DNA of 64,000 nt from Glaciimonas sp. PAMC28666 (GTDB lineage: Bacteria; Pseudomonadota; Gammaproteobacteria; Burkholderiales; Burkholderiaceae_D), in assembly GCF_016917355.1 (NCBI RefSeq), contig NZ_CP070304.1, forward strand, positions 4,774,001 through 4,838,000, written 5' to 3'. The notes under the pieces are model-generated. The model saw only the letters and a list, made by a program, of their open reading frames with translations, was not told the DNA's origin and did no database searches. Below are positions 54,182 to 63,178 of this stretch, one piece after another. Position numbers and translations under genes: made by a program. The number at the start of each line of letters is the position of its first letter. Position 1 is the first letter of the stretch.

Positions 54182-55567
54182 GTGAGCGTTTCAATATTTG
54201 ATAGTTTTCTCACCACGCCGGACATGATCGCGCTATTCGACGATGCTTCCGTGGTGCAGGCCATGTTTAGCTTTGAATCCGCTCTGGCACGTGCGCAAGC
54301 TGCTGAAGGGATCATCCCGGAAACGGCTGCGCGGGCTATTGCGAGCGTTTGCAATGCCCAGTTGTATGATATTCCGGCCTTGGTCCATGCCAGTCGGCGC
54401 GCAGGTAGTCTGGCGATACCGCTGGTAAAGGAGTTAACCAAAACAGTCGCCCTCTTCAATCAAGAATCGGCGACTTTTGTGCATTGGGGCAGCACCAGTC
54501 AGGACGTTATCGACAGCGCCATGGTATTAGTGACCCGTCAGGCACTAAAGCTGCTGGACCAGGGATTAGAAGCGCTCACCGAAAGCTTGCTGGGGTTGGC
54601 CGAACTGCATCTTTCGACGCCGATATTGGCGCGCACGCTCATGCAGCCGGCACAGGTCACAAGTTTCGGTTTTAAGCTGGTCGGCTGGGCTGCGCCGCTT
54701 GTCAGGGCCCGCGTTCAATTGCGCCAGACCGCCCAACGCGCGCTGCAATTACAACTCGGAGGAGCCGTCGGAACGCTGGCAGTTATGGGAGCACAAGGTC
54801 CGGCGGTAGTCCAACGGGTCGCCGCCGATCTGGGACTGGCGGTCCCGGACGCAGCCTGGCACACCCAACGCGACGAGTGGGTCCGGCTTGGATTGGAAGT
54901 GGCCGTGCTGGTGGGTAGCCTTAACAAGATCGCCACCGACTTGAGTTTGATGACGCAAGGTGAAATTGCTGAGTTGGCAGAACCGTCGGGAAGTGGACGC
55001 GGTGGCTCGTCAGCAATGCCGCACAAGCGCAATCCGGTCTCATCAATGATCGCACTGGCGGCCGCGACACGCACCCCGCAACATGCAGCAGCCTTGCTCG
55101 CCTGTATGGGCCAGCAACATGAACGGGGGCTGGGCAACTGGCAGGCCGAGTTAGCCGAATGGCCCGGTTTATTCCTCAGCGCCCACGGTGCTCTGAGTGC
55201 GCTAGCTGAAGCAATGGCAGGCCTGCAGGTTGATACCGTGCGCATGCGCCATAACATTGATGGTCTGCGCGGATTGGTATTTGCGGAGGCGGTATCGATT
55301 TGTCTGGCTGGCGCAATTGGTCGTCCTCAGGCGCACGCGCTGATGGAGCAATTGACGCAGGCAGCCGTGCACAGTGGCACCGATCTGAATGTTGTGGTAG
55401 CCGACGCCGTGGGCAACGATGACCGGTTACGGGGTACCGTTGATCTTCAGGCGCTTCAAAAATTGTTTGATCCGGTCGCTGCTGCAGCTCCGGCGGAAGC
55501 TCTGGCACGCGGACAATTAAAAACTATCAGAATAACGGTAGCATCGCTAACCGCCCTTCCCTCATGA
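54182..55567 (+). CDS. pcaB: 3-carboxy-cis,cis-muconate cycloisomerase
   Basis: A 461-residue fumarase/aspartase-superfamily enzyme that lactonises carboxymuconate. The superfamily signature GSSAMPHKRNP lies near 280, with HWGSTSQDVIDSAM (near 103) and LMQPAQVTSFG before it. A GTG at 54182 with GGAG upstream starts the family-like protein (VSVSIFDSFLTTPDM); the frame reaches 54032 inside pcaG, but that lead is not family-like. It lies 64 bases after pcaG. Confidence 0.92.
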   Translation: MSVSIFDSFLTTPDMIALFDDASVVQAMFSFESALARAQAAEGIIPETAARAIASVCNAQLYDIPALVHASRRAGSLAIPLVKELTKTVALFNQESATFVHWGSTSQDVIDSAMVLVTRQALKLLDQGLEALTESLLGLAELHLSTPILARTLMQPAQVTSFGFKLVGWAAPLVRARVQLRQTAQRALQLQLGGAVGTLAVMGAQGPAVVQRVAADLGLAVPDAAWHTQRDEWVRLGLEVAVLVGSLNKIATDLSLMTQGEIAELAEPSGSGRGGSSAMPHKRNPVSSMIALAAATRTPQHAAALLACMGQQHERGLGNWQAELAEWPGLFLSAHGALSALAEAMAGLQVDTVRMRHNIDGLRGLVFAEAVSICLAGAIGRPQAHALMEQLTQAAVHSGTDLNVVVADAVGNDDRLRGTVDLQALQKLFDPVAAAAPAEALARGQLKTIRITVASLTALPS

Positions 55568-55572
55568 ATGCT

Positions 55573-55646
55573 GCATAAGCATCGCATAAGCATTACATAA
55601 ACATTGCACCAACATTCCAACGTTAGACAAACGTTGCATCAGCATC
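55573..55646. repeat. Degenerate 11-bp tandem repeats before pcaC-pcaD
   Basis: GCATAAGCATC, GCATAAGCATT, ACATAAACATT and GCACCAACATT in tandem, then a nine-base break and AGACAAACGTT, GCATCAGCATC. Decayed units continue up to 55680. It is non-coding and lies between pcaB and the fusion gene. Confidence 0.7.
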
Positions 55647-55697
55647 CATTGCAACATCATCCATTCAACATCAATTCTTGATACAGGTAAACAAACC

Positions 55698-56960
55698 ATG
55701 AGTTACGACCCAATAGACCATGACTTCGAACGCGGGATGGAAAATCGTCGGCAGATACTTGGTGACGAGTGGGTCAATCGCTCGGTCGCCAACGCCACTG
55801 AATTCAACGCTGAGTTCCAAAACCTGATCACGCGCTTTGCATGGAATGATATCTGGGGACGTCCGGGACTGGAGAAAAAGACCCGCCGCGTCATCGTGTT
55901 AGCCATTACGATGGCGCTAAGCCGTTGGGAAGAATTCGAACTCCACGCCCGTGCGGCTCTGCTAGGCGATGCCGATACACGCCTGACGCCAGACGAGATG
56001 AAGGAAGTCTTGATGCAGGCTGCGATTTACGCGGGCGTGCCAGCGGCGAATACTGCTTTCACGCATGCACAGCATATCCTGCGAGAGATTGGCGCACAAA
56101 TTGGCTACCCGCTAGCACCATTGTTGCCGGCAAACACCTGCCACCCGGGCATCGGTCGCGAGGGTGCGACGACCAGTAAACCGGCGCTTCATTACAGTGT
56201 GCGCGCACCCCGCAGTGGCAAGGCACCGCGCCATACGGTGGTTCTCAGCCATGCACTGGGCTGCGATTTGACCATGTGGGACGGCCTGGCCAACTTATTG
56301 GCAGCCGACTGCCGCGTCATTACGTACGATCAGCGCGGTCATGGCAGTTCCGATGCAACTGCTGGATTAACCACCATCGCCGAGCTGGCTGATGATGCGG
56401 CGCGACTATTACGTGAACTTGATTCTGGCCCGGTGGTGTGGATCGGCTTATCCATGGGGGGAATGGTCGGTCAGGAACTCGCGCTGAATCACCCGTCGCT
56501 CGTTGCAGCGCTGATAGTCGCCAATACCACTTCCGCTTATCCTGAGGCTGCGCGCAACGCGTGGCAGCAGCGGATCGAGACTGTGCGCCAGCAAGGAATC
56601 GAAGCCATTGGAGATGCTGTAATGGCACGTTACTTTAACGACCAGTTCCGCAGCAAACACAGCGCCACTGTAACGCGTTTCCGCCAGTGCCTTGTTAACA
56701 TTGATCCCGCTGCTTATGTAGCTTGCTGTCATGCGGTTGGCAGCGTGGATACTACCGCACGGCTGTCGCAGATTGTTGTGCCGACACTGGTGATTGCCGG
56801 TGCGCAAGATCAGGGAACGCCTTTGGTCATGTCGCAGACCTTATGTGAAAGTATCCCAAACGCGCAGCTAATTGTGCTGGAGAACGCATCCCATCTGAGT
56901 GCAGTCGAACAGCCTGAAGCGTTTGCTCAAGCCGTTTTAACATTTATGGTTGGGTTGTAA
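55698..56960 (+). CDS. Carboxymuconolactone decarboxylase-enol-lactonase fusion (PcaC-PcaD)
   Basis: A 420-residue bifunctional enzyme. Residues 1-130 are a carboxymuconolactone decarboxylase (DFERGMENRRQILGDEWVNRS, then LSRWEEFELHARAALLGDA). Residues about 160-420 are an alpha/beta hydrolase like PcaD, with SHALGCDLTMWDGL (oxyanion), the nucleophile Ser of GLSMGGMVGQE, Asp of AGAQDQGTP and His of NASHLSAVEQP. Together they take carboxymuconolactone to 3-oxoadipate. The decarboxylase comes first, the reverse of the actinobacterial PcaL fusion. AGGTAAACAAACC precedes the ATG. The genes for the last steps (pcaIJ, pcaF) are not here. Confidence 0.92.
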   Translation: MSYDPIDHDFERGMENRRQILGDEWVNRSVANATEFNAEFQNLITRFAWNDIWGRPGLEKKTRRVIVLAITMALSRWEEFELHARAALLGDADTRLTPDEMKEVLMQAAIYAGVPAANTAFTHAQHILREIGAQIGYPLAPLLPANTCHPGIGREGATTSKPALHYSVRAPRSGKAPRHTVVLSHALGCDLTMWDGLANLLAADCRVITYDQRGHGSSDATAGLTTIAELADDAARLLRELDSGPVVWIGLSMGGMVGQELALNHPSLVAALIVANTTSAYPEAARNAWQQRIETVRQQGIEAIGDAVMARYFNDQFRSKHSATVTRFRQCLVNIDPAAYVACCHAVGSVDTTARLSQIVVPTLVIAGAQDQGTPLVMSQTLCESIPNAQLIVLENASHLSAVEQPEAFAQAVLTFMVGL

Positions 56961-57121
56961 TAGAGCTTCATTACAGCGAAACTTCTCACGTCGATTCTCT
57001 TGATGCTTTCTGGAAGGCAGTCCTTGTGCGCTGCCGACCACGCCAAAATATTACCTGGCGCCATCAAAAGGCCATTAAAATCCGCTAATCGCAGAATTCG
57101 ACAGACTTCCCTTGTCGTTCC

Positions 57122-57337
57122 TCACTTTTTCCTGGTGACTTCCTCGACGCCACGTTGCCCGTGTAAATCGGTATCGACCAATCCATTTTCCAAGTCAATG
57201 GCTGCCTGTTTCATTTTATTACGAGGTTGTGTGTGCTCTTCCGGCGCCTCATCCCGCTCATTCGGCTGTCGTGGAACACCATCATTTTTAACCTTCTTTT
57301 TGGTATTAATTTCTGTAGAACTGGATTTTTTAGGCAT
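57122..57337 (-). CDS. Small charged conserved protein
   Basis: A 71-residue, highly charged protein that resembles small Burkholderiales proteins of unknown function with the pattern PRQPNERDEAPE and then DLENGLVDTDLHGQRGVEEV. It is probably disordered and soluble. It starts at an ATG with GAGAAA upstream. It lies near the DJ-1-type gene, on the same strand, but the link is unproven. Confidence 0.6.
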   Translation of the reverse strand: MPKKSSSTEINTKKKVKNDGVPRQPNERDEAPEEHTQPRNKMKQAAIDLENGLVDTDLHGQRGVEEVTRKK

Positions 57338-57451
57338 ACGTTTCTCACGGTTTTCTTCGATAATTTACGATGCGGCTTATGCCAACGAAATAATCGACTG
57401 TATTGCGTCGCCATAAGCTGCTTCAGGCAACTTGCCATCGGGTATTGCGGG

Positions 57452-58255
57452 TCATCCGATTAATTCCGATACTTCAGGAAACGGCTCGGATGGCTGTTGG
57501 AGCAACGCAATAAAAGCTTTATTAAAGGCGGGGATATCATCCGGCTTCCGCGAGGAAACAAAATTCTTGTCGCAGACGACCTCTTCGTCGAGCCAGTTGG
57601 CATCCGCGTTAATGAAATCATCCTGCAAGCTAGGCCAACTGGTGAGGGTTCTGTCTTTAACAATGCCTGCCGATATGAGCAACCATCCACCATGGCAGAT
57701 GGAAGCGATGGGCTTGTTAGCGTCATTGATGCTTTGTACAAATGCACGCGCCTCGGGCGACATGCGTAACGCGTCGCCGTTAACTACACCGCCTGGTAAC
57801 AAGACCGCTGAATAATCGTCCGGCGATGCTTCCGAAAGCAGGCAGTCTACGTCGACAGTATCGCCTATTTCGGTATGCTGGAACCCTTGCACAACCTTGG
57901 TCTGATCCGACACCACATGCACAGTGGCACCCGCCGCTTCCAGCGCCTGCTTGGGCTCTACTAGCTCAGCCTGCTCGAACCCATTTGTCACCAGAATGGC
58001 AATCTTAATATCCTGCAGGATTGAATCCGATGCTTGGGCATCCAGTTTTTCGCCTGCGTTTACAGCGTTACTGTTTTGATGGTCATCCGCGGCCGGCGCC
58101 ATTTCAGGGGCCGTCTCAATACGGGTAATGTTCGAGGACGACACCGGATCACTCGCCGGAAATGACATTTCGTTGGCATTGTCCAGAGCCAATTCGGAAG
58201 GACTGCTGCTGGTAGGGTTCGGAGAGTTATCAGAAGTTTGATTTTTGATGGACAT
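57452..58255 (-). CDS. DJ-1/PfpI-family protein with an N-terminal extension
   Basis: A 267-residue protein. Residues about 80-265 form a DJ-1/PfpI glutamine-amidotransferase-like domain: IAILVTNGFEQAELVEP with the conserved Glu, VLLPGGVVNGDALR, and the nucleophile Cys of ASICHGGWLL (near 187). Family members act as deglycases, chaperones or proteases; none can be assigned here. An acidic, Ser/Pro-rich extension of 80 residues precedes it and includes the segment FPASDPVSSSNIT, which I recall from other small Burkholderiales stress proteins. It may be an unstructured tail or a separate module joined to DJ-1. Confidence 0.82.
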   Translation of the reverse strand: MSIKNQTSDNSPNPTSSSPSELALDNANEMSFPASDPVSSSNITRIETAPEMAPAADDHQNSNAVNAGEKLDAQASDSILQDIKIAILVTNGFEQAELVEPKQALEAAGATVHVVSDQTKVVQGFQHTEIGDTVDVDCLLSEASPDDYSAVLLPGGVVNGDALRMSPEARAFVQSINDANKPIASICHGGWLLISAGIVKDRTLTSWPSLQDDFINADANWLDEEVVCDKNFVSSRKPDDIPAFNKAFIALLQQPSEPFPEVSELIG

Positions 58256-59255
58256 GTCAGCTCCTTACTTATGGGTTAGAAAAACAAGTAAAAAATTCTC
58301 ATTCAATCCGCACATCAAACGTAAGTCAGCAGTTACAGCAATCTCAGACGTTATACGCACCACCGCGCATCGTCGATATTCGATATCTAATCTAAGGGAG
58401 TTCTTAGCGCTGCCTGCGGCACACCGTTGCATGCGAATCAGCAATATTTTTTTGCGAGACATGACATGCAACATGGAGGAATCAAATCGCCAGCAAGTTA
58501 AGAATAGTGCTTTTTATATCAGTTTCAATAGCGTTCAAGAAAAAAATGGACCACAAGCAAACGGTCATGCATATGTTTGGACATTTCAAACAGTAAATAG
58601 GAAAACTTTTGGCATCAATTACGCAGAAAATGATGAATTGCGGTGCTGGTTTTCCGTTGCGCTACCCCTCAAACGAATGGGTATTGTGCCGTCCATATTT
58701 GGCGCCCTCCAGAGCAATAGCTGATGCGATAGTCCGCCGAAGACAACGTATACGGTCAAGCCGCTCAATAATCAGTTCGAATTGATCAGAAAACCAAACT
58801 CATGGCAGTGGATCGAAAATTTGCGCTAAATTGCGTGCGCTTCGATTATTCCTCAGTGCTGCCGAGATCTCGAATACTTGGGCGATTCGGTGTCAGCGAG
58901 GATCCAAAGTTGATAAATGTCAACCACGAAAATATTTCAAATGCATTAATTGTCAGGAAATGTCGAGATTGGTAGAAATACTGACATCTTGATCCCCGTA
59001 TTATTCTATTTATATGTATACGGGAAACTCAGCTTAGAGCACCAGCAACTTTCGAAGAGCATGGTGCACCTGAAAAGACAGTGGAGACAGTGAAATTGTC
59101 GGCATAGTTAAGTTGGGAATGTCAGCTTTCGTCACATGTTGCTGGTTAAAAATTTCACCGTTGGGCACCGCATCAGTTGACAACGTGAAAAACACAATTT
59201 TTTTAGTTGATAGAACAGCGTCTTTTATAAAACTTTGGCTCACGGACGACCTTAA
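58256..59255. other. One-kilobase stretch before the cellulose operon
   Basis: No convincing gene. A frame at 58245-58724 (also from an ATG at 58461) has no recognisable family and weak coding character. The A/T-rich right part (58900-59255) should contain the bcs promoter, and a small GTTGA-TAAATG-TCAAC repeat lies at 58909-58924. Confidence 0.4.
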
Positions 59256-59729
59256 GTGAAAGTTTTTATGCATGCCAATAAATCAATAAATTATTACGCA
59301 GAACAGCAATCTTCCAGGCAATGGAGAGATTTCCTTAATTCAATGGGTGCGGAATTAACGGTTCAACTCGATCACCGGGAGCTACGCCAACTCATGACCC
59401 GTGTCGGGATGCGCTTTGCCGACCGCTTTGAGGTGACGAAGTGCGTGACGTTAGATGACTTACAGCGCTGCATCAATACGGTATGGACTGATTTGGACTG
59501 GGGCATGGTGGAGTTTACTGAGAGTAATAACCTGCTTCGCATCGAGCATGCATGCTCACCGCTGCGCGCAGTTTTCGGTGGTGTCAGCTCTAGCTGGAAT
59601 CCGGCTTTTCTTGAGGGCGCTTATCAGCGCTGGTTTGAGAGTATTGGTATCGACCCGGTGTTACGCGTTCAGCAAGTCGCTGGCGTAGAGGATGAGAACC
59701 TACTGTCCTTCACTTTGAGCCGCACATAA
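59256..59729 (+). CDS. bcsD: Cellulose synthase subunit D
   Basis: A 157-residue BcsD-family protein, the periplasmic subunit that arranges glucan chains into crystalline ribbons in Komagataeibacter. Family-like segments are SSRQWRDFLNSMGAELT, VGMRFADRF, ...LQRCINTVWTDLDWGMVEFTE and the WNPAFLEGAYQRWFESIG end. A GTG at 59256 or an ATG at 59268 could start it; both have poor ribosome sites. It is the first of at least five genes, 10 bases before the next. Confidence 0.85.
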   Translation: MKVFMHANKSINYYAEQQSSRQWRDFLNSMGAELTVQLDHRELRQLMTRVGMRFADRFEVTKCVTLDDLQRCINTVWTDLDWGMVEFTESNNLLRIEHACSPLRAVFGGVSSSWNPAFLEGAYQRWFESIGIDPVLRVQQVAGVEDENLLSFTLSRT

Positions 59730-59739
59730 TGAGGAAGAT

Positions 59740-60222
59740 ATGAAATTAACTTTTGACAATGCTATCAAGCCTACATCTAAAGAAGCAAAGTCAGCTACTT
59801 CGAGTGCTGGCGACATCAAAGACTTGTTCCTTCAATTCGGTGCTGAGCCGGGTCGTTATCAGGAAATTCTTACGGACAAGCGCATCCATGATTCGGAATT
59901 AAACTGGCCTTTACTGTCGAGATTAAGCATCTCCTACGCACTTACGCCACCCCAGGTCCGGATGAATGAGGCCCCTGCTTCGTCCCAGTCCTCAGCATTT
60001 CCGGACGTACAGTTATCACAACCAGCGGCTTTGAATCCGCGCGCCATATATGCGCAAGACGAAGACATGAAAGCCAGTTTACTTCAGCATCCCGACACTG
60101 TGAAATACCCACAAAGCGTGACGACTAATGTTTTATCCACGCTGATTGAGCGCTTGGCGAAAGTTCCGACTCATTCCATCGCAGATATCTTGCCACCCAG
60201 CAAAGTATTAAGAACATCTTGA
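59740..60222 (+). CDS. BcsP/BcsR-like cellulose biosynthesis protein
   Basis: A 160-residue protein. The segment DIKDLFLQFGAEPGRYQEI, then DSELNWPLL (about 25-60), resembles the short BcsR motif. The rest is a Ser/Ala/Gln-rich linker and a helical end (TNVLSTLIERLAKVP). BcsR and BcsP are regulatory partners of BcsQ. The assignment rests on the motif and on position between bcsD and bcsQ. Its stop overlaps the next start, TTGA. Confidence 0.65.
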   Translation: MKLTFDNAIKPTSKEAKSATSSAGDIKDLFLQFGAEPGRYQEILTDKRIHDSELNWPLLSRLSISYALTPPQVRMNEAPASSQSSAFPDVQLSQPAALNPRAIYAQDEDMKASLLQHPDTVKYPQSVTTNVLSTLIERLAKVPTHSIADILPPSKVLRTS

Positions 60223-61004
60223 AACGCATAGCTGTTATATCCGCCAAGGGCGGCGTAGGAAAAACTACGGCAACTGCCAATTTGACCATCGCGCTTGCGG
60301 CCGCTGGCCATCATGCAGTCGCCCTGGACCTTGACCCGCAAAATGCGCTACGTTTGCATTTCGGGATAGATCCGTCGTCCATCGAAGGTATTGCGCGCGC
60401 GTCATTGGGAGGCAGAACTTGGGGAGAAGTCGCCGTTAAGGTAAAACACGGTGCGTACTGTTTACCGTTTGGTTCTATTAACGAGAATGACCGACATAGC
60501 CTGGAAAGCCGCCTATACGAGGATGACGACTGGTTGCTAGACAATTTGGAAACGCTAGGCCTTCCCGAAGATTGCATCGTCTTGATAGATACCTCTCCGG
60601 GTGCCTCGGTGTACTTGCGACAAGTTCTGGCGCGGGCCCATTTTGCGTTGAGCGTGATTTTGCCAGATGCAGCTTCTTACGCAACTATTCCAGCAATCGA
60701 AGGTTTGCATCAGACATATTGTTCAAATCGACCGGACTTTATCGGAGCGCGCTATTTGATCAATCAGATCGATCAGACAAATTCGCTCAGCCGGAGTATG
60801 GCGGACGTACTGCAATTACGTTTGGGCGACCTGGTCATTGGGAAAATTCATCGCGATCAGGCGGTCAGTGAAGCGCTCGCGTTTCAACAAGATGTGCTCG
60901 AATATGATCCGTATTCGCAATCAACAAAAGATTTCGTCGTGCTCGCCGAACAGATTTTTGAAGCAGTCAATTCACGTAGTTTAGATAGGCAGGGCCAGTT
61001 ATGA
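60219..61004 (+). CDS. bcsQ: Cellulose biosynthesis protein BcsQ (ParA-like ATPase)
   Basis: A 261-residue SIMIBI-class ATPase. It has the deviant Walker A KGGVGKTTATANL (near 11), the Walker A' DLDPQNAL (near 38), and IDTSPGAS (near 125). BcsQ places the cellulose synthase at the cell pole in E. coli. Start is TTG at 60219, overlapping the upstream stop by four bases (TTGA); the bcsA ATG overlaps its own stop by four bases as well, so all are translationally coupled. Confidence 0.9.
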   Translation: MKRIAVISAKGGVGKTTATANLTIALAAAGHHAVALDLDPQNALRLHFGIDPSSIEGIARASLGGRTWGEVAVKVKHGAYCLPFGSINENDRHSLESRLYEDDDWLLDNLETLGLPEDCIVLIDTSPGASVYLRQVLARAHFALSVILPDAASYATIPAIEGLHQTYCSNRPDFIGARYLINQIDQTNSLSRSMADVLQLRLGDLVIGKIHRDQAVSEALAFQQDVLEYDPYSQSTKDFVVLAEQIFEAVNSRSLDRQGQL

Positions 61005-63178
61005 TCGGTGCTTTTTCGACGCGTGCAGGGCGGGCGGCAATTAATCTCACTGATAACGTTTGGTTTAAGGACACCTTATTTGCACGCTGTGTGCGGATAC
61101 TGCTGCTGTGCCTGAGTGCTATGCTCTTTTGGCTAGTGGTAACGGTGCCATTGGATATGTGGAGTCAGATTCTTTTCGCGACCTGCTGTCTTGTGTTGGC
61201 ATTTTGGGCTAGGAAATGGCGCACGCGGGCCACCACGATGATCATGGTTGCAGTCTCCCTGATCGCGTCTTCTCGCTACATGTATTGGCGTTTGACGGAG
61301 ACGCTCAATTCCGGCACAGCACTTGATATCGTACTTGGGATTATTCTGGTCAGTGCCGAGATCTATGCCTTTATTGTGCTTGTGCTTGGCTTTATCCAAA
61401 CCGCATGGCCGTTACAGCGTCAACCATTGTTGATGCCGGTCGACCTGCGAAGCTGGCCAACCGTTGATGTATTTATTCCTACTTATGATGAACCACTGTC
61501 AGTAGTCAAACCGACCATATTTGCAGCGTTGGCACTGGACTGGCCAACTGAAAAAATCAATATCTATTTGCTCGATGACGGTCGACGTCCGGATTTTAAA
61601 GAATTTTGCAGTGAAGTGGGCGTAACCTACCTTATACGTCCGGATAACATTCATGCTAAAGCTGGAAATATCAACGCGGCGTTGCCTAAAACTTCGGGCG
61701 ATTACATCGCCATTTTCGACTGCGACCATATTCCTACCCGTTCATTTTTGCAGATCTCAATGGGATGGTTCGTAAAAAATCCCAATATTGCGATGGTGCA
61801 GACACCCCACCATTTTTTTTCGCCAGATCCATTTGAGCGCAATTTACAGACATTTCAAAGCACGCCCAACGAGGGCGAGTTGTTTTATGGCTTGATCCAG
61901 GATGGTAACGATTTATGGAATGCATCTTTCTTTTGCGGCTCCTGCGCCGTCCTGCAACGCAAAGCGCTATTAACAATCGGCGGTATCGCTTTTGAAACCG
62001 TCACTGAAGACGCGCATACAGCACTCAAACTACATCGTAAGGGTTACGAAACTGCCTATCTGAGAATTCCACAAGCAGCTGGTCTGGCAACCGAAAACTT
62101 GTCTAGCCACGTGGCACAACGTACCCGTTGGGCAAGTGGAATGGCACAAATTTTTCGGCTGGATAACCCTCTATTCGGCAAGGGACTGCATTTAGGTCAA
62201 CGCCTGTGTTATCTGAATGCGATGATGCATTTCTTTTATGCCATTCCGCGAATCATCTTTCTAATAGCTCCTCTCGCCTATCTCATGTTTGGTGCGCATC
62301 CGATTGCCGCCTCCGCGATTCAAATTGGACTGTTTGTCATTCCCCATTTGATGCATTCCAACATCACCAATACCAGTATTCAGGGTAAGTTCCGTCATCC
62401 ATTCTGGAACGAAGTCTATGAATCGGTATTAGCCTGGTCAATTTTACGACCAACCCTTTACGCGATTATTAATCCGAAGATCAGAAAGTTCAACGTGACG
62501 AACAAAGGGGGCACCATCATGTCCGCCTATTTCGACTGGATGAACTCCTTTCCCTTCATCGTTTTATTCCTCTTAAATCTGGTCGGCTTCATATTAGGCG
62601 TGCTGCGCCTGACGGTTTGGAACGATGGCGAAACCTTGACGGTTATTCTAAACATGTTGTGGACCACTCACAATTTGCTCATTCTGGGCGCAGCAATGGC
62701 GGTAGCTAGTGAAACGCGCCAAATTCGGACTAATCCTCGCGTTGAGATGAAAATAACTGCCACGCTACATCTCCCTGGCGGCCGCACCATGTGCTGCGAA
62801 ACAGAGAATTTTTCTGAAGGAGGTTTCAGTGTCGTTCTTCCCGCACCGTTAAACATTGAGCAAAGCCAGCTACTACAAGTGTCGCTCTATCGGGGCAGTG
62901 AAGAATTTGTTTTTCCGGTCAAAGTGATGTACGTCGGAACACAGCAGTTAGGTTTAAAGCTTGAGGGGCTCACTACGCAACAGCAAAAAGAATTAGTGCA
63001 ATGCACATTCGCACGCGGTGATCTTTGGCTACAACGTTTGAGCAAGGTAACCACCGATACGCCAATGCGTGCCCTCGGGAAGATATTTTGGCTTGGTGCA
63101 GGCGGCATTTTCGGATTTATGCGCGCCGCTTCAAAACGCGTACTTCGGACTCCCCAAATTTCATATACGAAAAAGTGA
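61001..63178 (+). CDS. bcsA: Cellulose synthase catalytic subunit BcsA
   Basis: A 725-residue inner-membrane GT2 glycosyltransferase that polymerises UDP-glucose and pushes the chain out. The catalytic set is complete: LLDDGRRPDF (near 192), DCDH (Asp240, Asp242), TEDAHTALKLHRKG (Asp337) and QRTRW (from Gln373). Four N-terminal and four C-terminal membrane segments flank it. The PilZ domain has the c-di-GMP-binding RTNPR (Arg576-Arg580) and NFSEGG motifs, so activation by c-di-GMP is expected. Its start overlaps the bcsQ stop by four bases. Confidence 0.95.
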   Translation: MIGAFSTRAGRAAINLTDNVWFKDTLFARCVRILLLCLSAMLFWLVVTVPLDMWSQILFATCCLVLAFWARKWRTRATTMIMVAVSLIASSRYMYWRLTETLNSGTALDIVLGIILVSAEIYAFIVLVLGFIQTAWPLQRQPLLMPVDLRSWPTVDVFIPTYDEPLSVVKPTIFAALALDWPTEKINIYLLDDGRRPDFKEFCSEVGVTYLIRPDNIHAKAGNINAALPKTSGDYIAIFDCDHIPTRSFLQISMGWFVKNPNIAMVQTPHHFFSPDPFERNLQTFQSTPNEGELFYGLIQDGNDLWNASFFCGSCAVLQRKALLTIGGIAFETVTEDAHTALKLHRKGYETAYLRIPQAAGLATENLSSHVAQRTRWASGMAQIFRLDNPLFGKGLHLGQRLCYLNAMMHFFYAIPRIIFLIAPLAYLMFGAHPIAASAIQIGLFVIPHLMHSNITNTSIQGKFRHPFWNEVYESVLAWSILRPTLYAIINPKIRKFNVTNKGGTIMSAYFDWMNSFPFIVLFLLNLVGFILGVLRLTVWNDGETLTVILNMLWTTHNLLILGAAMAVASETRQIRTNPRVEMKITATLHLPGGRTMCCETENFSEGGFSVVLPAPLNIEQSQLLQVSLYRGSEEFVFPVKVMYVGTQQLGLKLEGLTTQQQKELVQCTFARGDLWLQRLSKVTTDTPMRALGKIFWLGAGGIFGFMRAASKRVLRTPQISYTKK

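Noticed and set aside
54182-55567. Tyrosine ammonia lyase that would supply p-coumarate to the PYP homologue
   Set aside because: The enzyme has the fumarase/aspartase signature GSSAMPHKRNP and lies in the pca operon; it lacks the Ala-Ser-Gly cofactor triad of ammonia lyases, so it is PcaB.
58245-58724. 159-codon frame before the cellulose operon
   Set aside because: No family recognised, overlaps the start of the DJ-1-type gene on the other strand, and weak coding character even from the internal ATG at 58461.
59034-59273. 79-codon minus-strand frame before bcsD
   Set aside because: It lies in the probable bcs promoter region, overlaps the bcsD start, and shows no recognisable protein features.
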